The notes below the pieces were generated by a model. That model was not told where the DNA came from, searched no databases, and saw only the letters and a program-made list of their open reading frames with translations. 6,813 bases of DNA from Chloroflexota bacterium (GTDB lineage Bacteria; Chloroflexota; Dehalococcoidia; SM23-28-2; RBG-16-64-32): assembly GCA_022564695.1 (NCBI GenBank), contig JADFKX010000109.1, positions 1 through 6,813 on the forward strand. The letters run 5' to 3'. Numbering within the stretch: the first letter of the stretch is position 1; every line of letters begins with the position of its first letter. Below, piece by piece: positions 5,460 to 6,813 of the stretch. The position numbers and the translations under genes were made by a program.

Positions 5460-6677
5460 GTGGCGCTCATCGTCCAGAAGTACGGGGGCACCTCGGTCGC
5501 CGACGCCGAGCGTATCCAGAGCGTGGCCGGCCGCATCGCCCGGCAGGCGGAGGCAGGAGACCGCCTGGTGGTCGTCGTTTCCGCCATGGGAGACACCACC
5601 GATGAGCTACTGGCGCTGGCCGACCAGATGACCGAGGAGCCGGAGGAGCGGGAGCTGGACCTTCTCCTCTCCACGGGTGAGATTGTCTCCTCCACGCTAT
5701 TGGCGATGGCGCTGAAGCACATCGGCTATCCGGCGATCGCTCTGTCCGGCGCTCAGGCGGGCATCGGCACGGACAAGCGCTACGGGCGGGCCCGTATCCT
5801 GAAGGTGGACCCGCACCGCGTAGAGGCGGCGCTGAAGCGTGGCAACGTGGTGATTGTAGCGGGGTTCCAGGGGACGACTGAGGAGCTGGACGTTACAACT
5901 CTGGGCCGCGGCGGCTCCGACACTACCGCCGTCGCCCTGGCGGCGGCGCTGAAGGCGGAGCGCTGCGAGATCTACACAGATGTCGACGGTATATACACGG
6001 CCGACCCCCGCATCGAGCCCAGGGCATCCAAGCTGGAGTCGGTCAGCTATGAGGAGATGCTGGAGCTGGCCAGCTACGGGGCGAAGGTCTTGCACCCGCG
6101 GGCGGTGGAGCTTGGCGCCCTATTTCAGGTACCGATTCTGGTGGCCTCCAGCTTCGTGGAGACGCCCGGCACGCTCATCGGAGGTGCGAGCATGATGGAG
6201 CAACGGAACAAGGTGACGGGCATAGCCGGGGACACGGACGTGGCCCGGATCACGATACGGGGGGTGCCGGACCAGCCCGGCATCGCGGCGCGGCTGTTTC
6301 AGCCGCTGGCCGAGGGCGGTATCAGCGTGGACACGATAGTCCAGAACGCGAGCGTGGAGCGGCTGACGGACCTGACGTTCACGGTAACGCGGGCGGACTT
6401 GGGGCGGGCGATGGAGATCGTGAGGCCGGTGGCGGCGGAGATCGGGGCGCCGGAGGTGCTGGCGGACACGCACCTGGCGAAGGTGAGCGTGGTGGGGGCG
6501 GGGATGCAGTCCGGGCCGGGCTACGCGGGCCGGATGTTCCAGACGCTGCACGAGGCGGGGATCAACATTGAGCTGATCACAACGAGCGAGATCCGGATCA
6601 CGTGCCTTATCGAGGAGGCGCAGGTGCCGAAGGCGATACGGGCGCTGCATAAGGCGTTTGAGCTGGAGGAGGGGTAG
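5460..6677 (+). CDS. lysC: Aspartate kinase, monofunctional, with two ACT domains
   Basis: Phosphorylates L-aspartate to aspartyl-4-phosphate, the committed step to lysine, threonine and methionine. 405 residues, the length of class-I bacterial aspartokinases such as Bacillus LysC. Kinase domain: VQKYGGTSVAD (5-15, Lys7 and GGTS), STGE (71-74), TTLGRGGSDTTAVALAAAL (146-164), TDVDGIYTADPR (173-184), ASYGAKVLHPRA (204-215). The regulatory part has two ACT domains, about 262-325 (ITIRGVPDQPGIAARLF) and 340-402 (VSVVGAGMQSGPGYAGRMF), which normally bind lysine and/or threonine for feedback inhibition. The GTG start directly follows the thrB stop, with GTGGAG 9 bases upstream as ribosome site. A strong internal ribosome site precedes Met245-Met246. 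Codon choice shifts along the gene from C-ending to G-ending codons. Confidence 0.97.
   Translation: MALIVQKYGGTSVADAERIQSVAGRIARQAEAGDRLVVVVSAMGDTTDELLALADQMTEEPEERELDLLLSTGEIVSSTLLAMALKHIGYPAIALSGAQAGIGTDKRYGRARILKVDPHRVEAALKRGNVVIVAGFQGTTEELDVTTLGRGGSDTTAVALAAALKAERCEIYTDVDGIYTADPRIEPRASKLESVSYEEMLELASYGAKVLHPRAVELGALFQVPILVASSFVETPGTLIGGASMMEQRNKVTGIAGDTDVARITIRGVPDQPGIAARLFQPLAEGGISVDTIVQNASVERLTDLTFTVTRADLGRAMEIVRPVAAEIGAPEVLADTHLAKVSVVGAGMQSGPGYAGRMFQTLHEAGINIELITTSEIRITCLIEEAQVPKAIRALHKAFELEEG
6180..6197 (+). promoter_or_regulatory. Candidate internal translation start for an aspartokinase beta subunit
   Basis: GGAGGTG at 6180-6186 is a seven-base Shine-Dalgarno match. It is followed by in-frame ATG ATG at 6192-6197 (Met245-Met246 of LysC). 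Starting there would give a 161- or 160-residue protein ending at 6677 that contains just the two ACT domains. Bacillus subtilis LysC and Corynebacterium LysC are known to make such a beta subunit, of about 160-170 residues, from an in-frame internal start. The position agrees closely; use of the site here is inferred. Confidence 0.5.
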
Positions 6678-6694
6678 GGCGGGGAGAACCAAGG

Positions 6695-6736
6695 GTCGAG
6701 AACCCGGTGCCCTGCGGACGATCAAGGGTTTTCGAC
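6695..6736 (+). terminator. Possible imperfect hairpin downstream of lysC
   Basis: GTCGAGAACCC (6695-6705) can pair with GGGTTTTCGAC (6726-6736) over 11 bp with one G-U pair, around a 20-base loop. T-rich sequence follows (GGTTTTCC, then GGTTTTTG). The placement 17 bases after the lysC stop suits a transcription terminator, but the loop is long and no clean U-tract abuts the stem. Confidence 0.4.
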
Positions 6737-6809
6737 GTTCGATCAATTGGTTTTCCGTATTTGGTTTTTGATGGTTCGCTGACGGCTGTGTCTGCGGTTT
6801 GATGGTTCG
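6719..6809. repeat. Short degenerate direct repeats downstream of lysC
   Basis: CGATCAA occurs at 6719-6725 and again 21 bases later at 6740-6746, each followed by a GGTTTTC-like block. TTTGATGGTTCG occurs at 6767-6778 and 6798-6809. The stretch is unusually rich in G and T on this strand and has no reading frame with protein character. It runs to the window end, so the full extent is unknown. Confidence 0.5.
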
Positions 6810-6813
6810 GCGT

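Noticed and set aside
6120..6746. Minus-strand open frame of 208 codons opposite the end of lysC
   Set aside because: Its Arg/His/Leu/Pro-rich translation is what the complement of GCG/GAG/CTG-rich coding sequence gives; the + strand is clearly aspartokinase.
6678..6813. CRISPR array or tRNA at the window end because of repeats and GGTTCG motifs
   Set aside because: The repeats are degenerate, 7-12 bases long and irregularly spaced, and the GGTTCG strings are not in a cloverleaf with an acceptor stem.

Overview
This is an ordinary, high-GC bacterial housekeeping segment with every gene on the + strand and almost no spare coding space. I find six genes: pdxS (3' part only), pdxT, a GNAT-like protein, an AAA ATPase with an R3H domain, tmk, then thrB and lysC. 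The linkage of an R3H/SpoIIIAA-like ATPase to thymidylate kinase, the dense same-strand packing and the protein flavour suggest Chloroflexota, possibly Dehalococcoidia or a SAR202-like lineage. That is an inference from recalled gene neighbourhoods, not a database result.

Layout. Bases 1-422 hold the C-terminal half of PdxS. A 133-base gap follows, then the PdxT glutaminase subunit (556-1182), its partner in making pyridoxal 5'-phosphate. pdxT, the GNAT-like gene (1179-2111), the R3H ATPase (2115-3647) and tmk (3650-4288) are separated by -4, 3 and 2 bases, so they are almost certainly one transcription unit. It ends in a perfect 11-bp hairpin (4302-4333). A 265-base gap (4289-4553) of lower GC follows and carries a good promoter (4511-4539). 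That promoter would drive a second operon, thrB (4578-5459) and lysC (5460-6677), whose stop and start codons abut. Downstream (6678-6813) is a non-coding, G/T-rich stretch with an imperfect hairpin and short direct repeats.

How the genes work together. PdxS and PdxT form the deoxyxylulose-5-phosphate-independent PLP synthase. LysC and ThrB are the first and the homoserine-kinase steps of the aspartate to lysine/threonine/methionine pathway; asd, hom and thrC are not in the window. Tmk makes dTDP for DNA synthesis. The GNAT-like protein and the R3H ATPase have no established substrate.

I see no mobile element, CRISPR array, tRNA, rRNA or defence system, and nothing I would call a new system. 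The points most worth checking are a strong Shine-Dalgarno followed by ATG-ATG inside lysC, exactly where the regulatory ACT region begins (as in aspartokinases that make a separate beta subunit), and a marked reversal of GC skew and synonymous codon choice across lysC.
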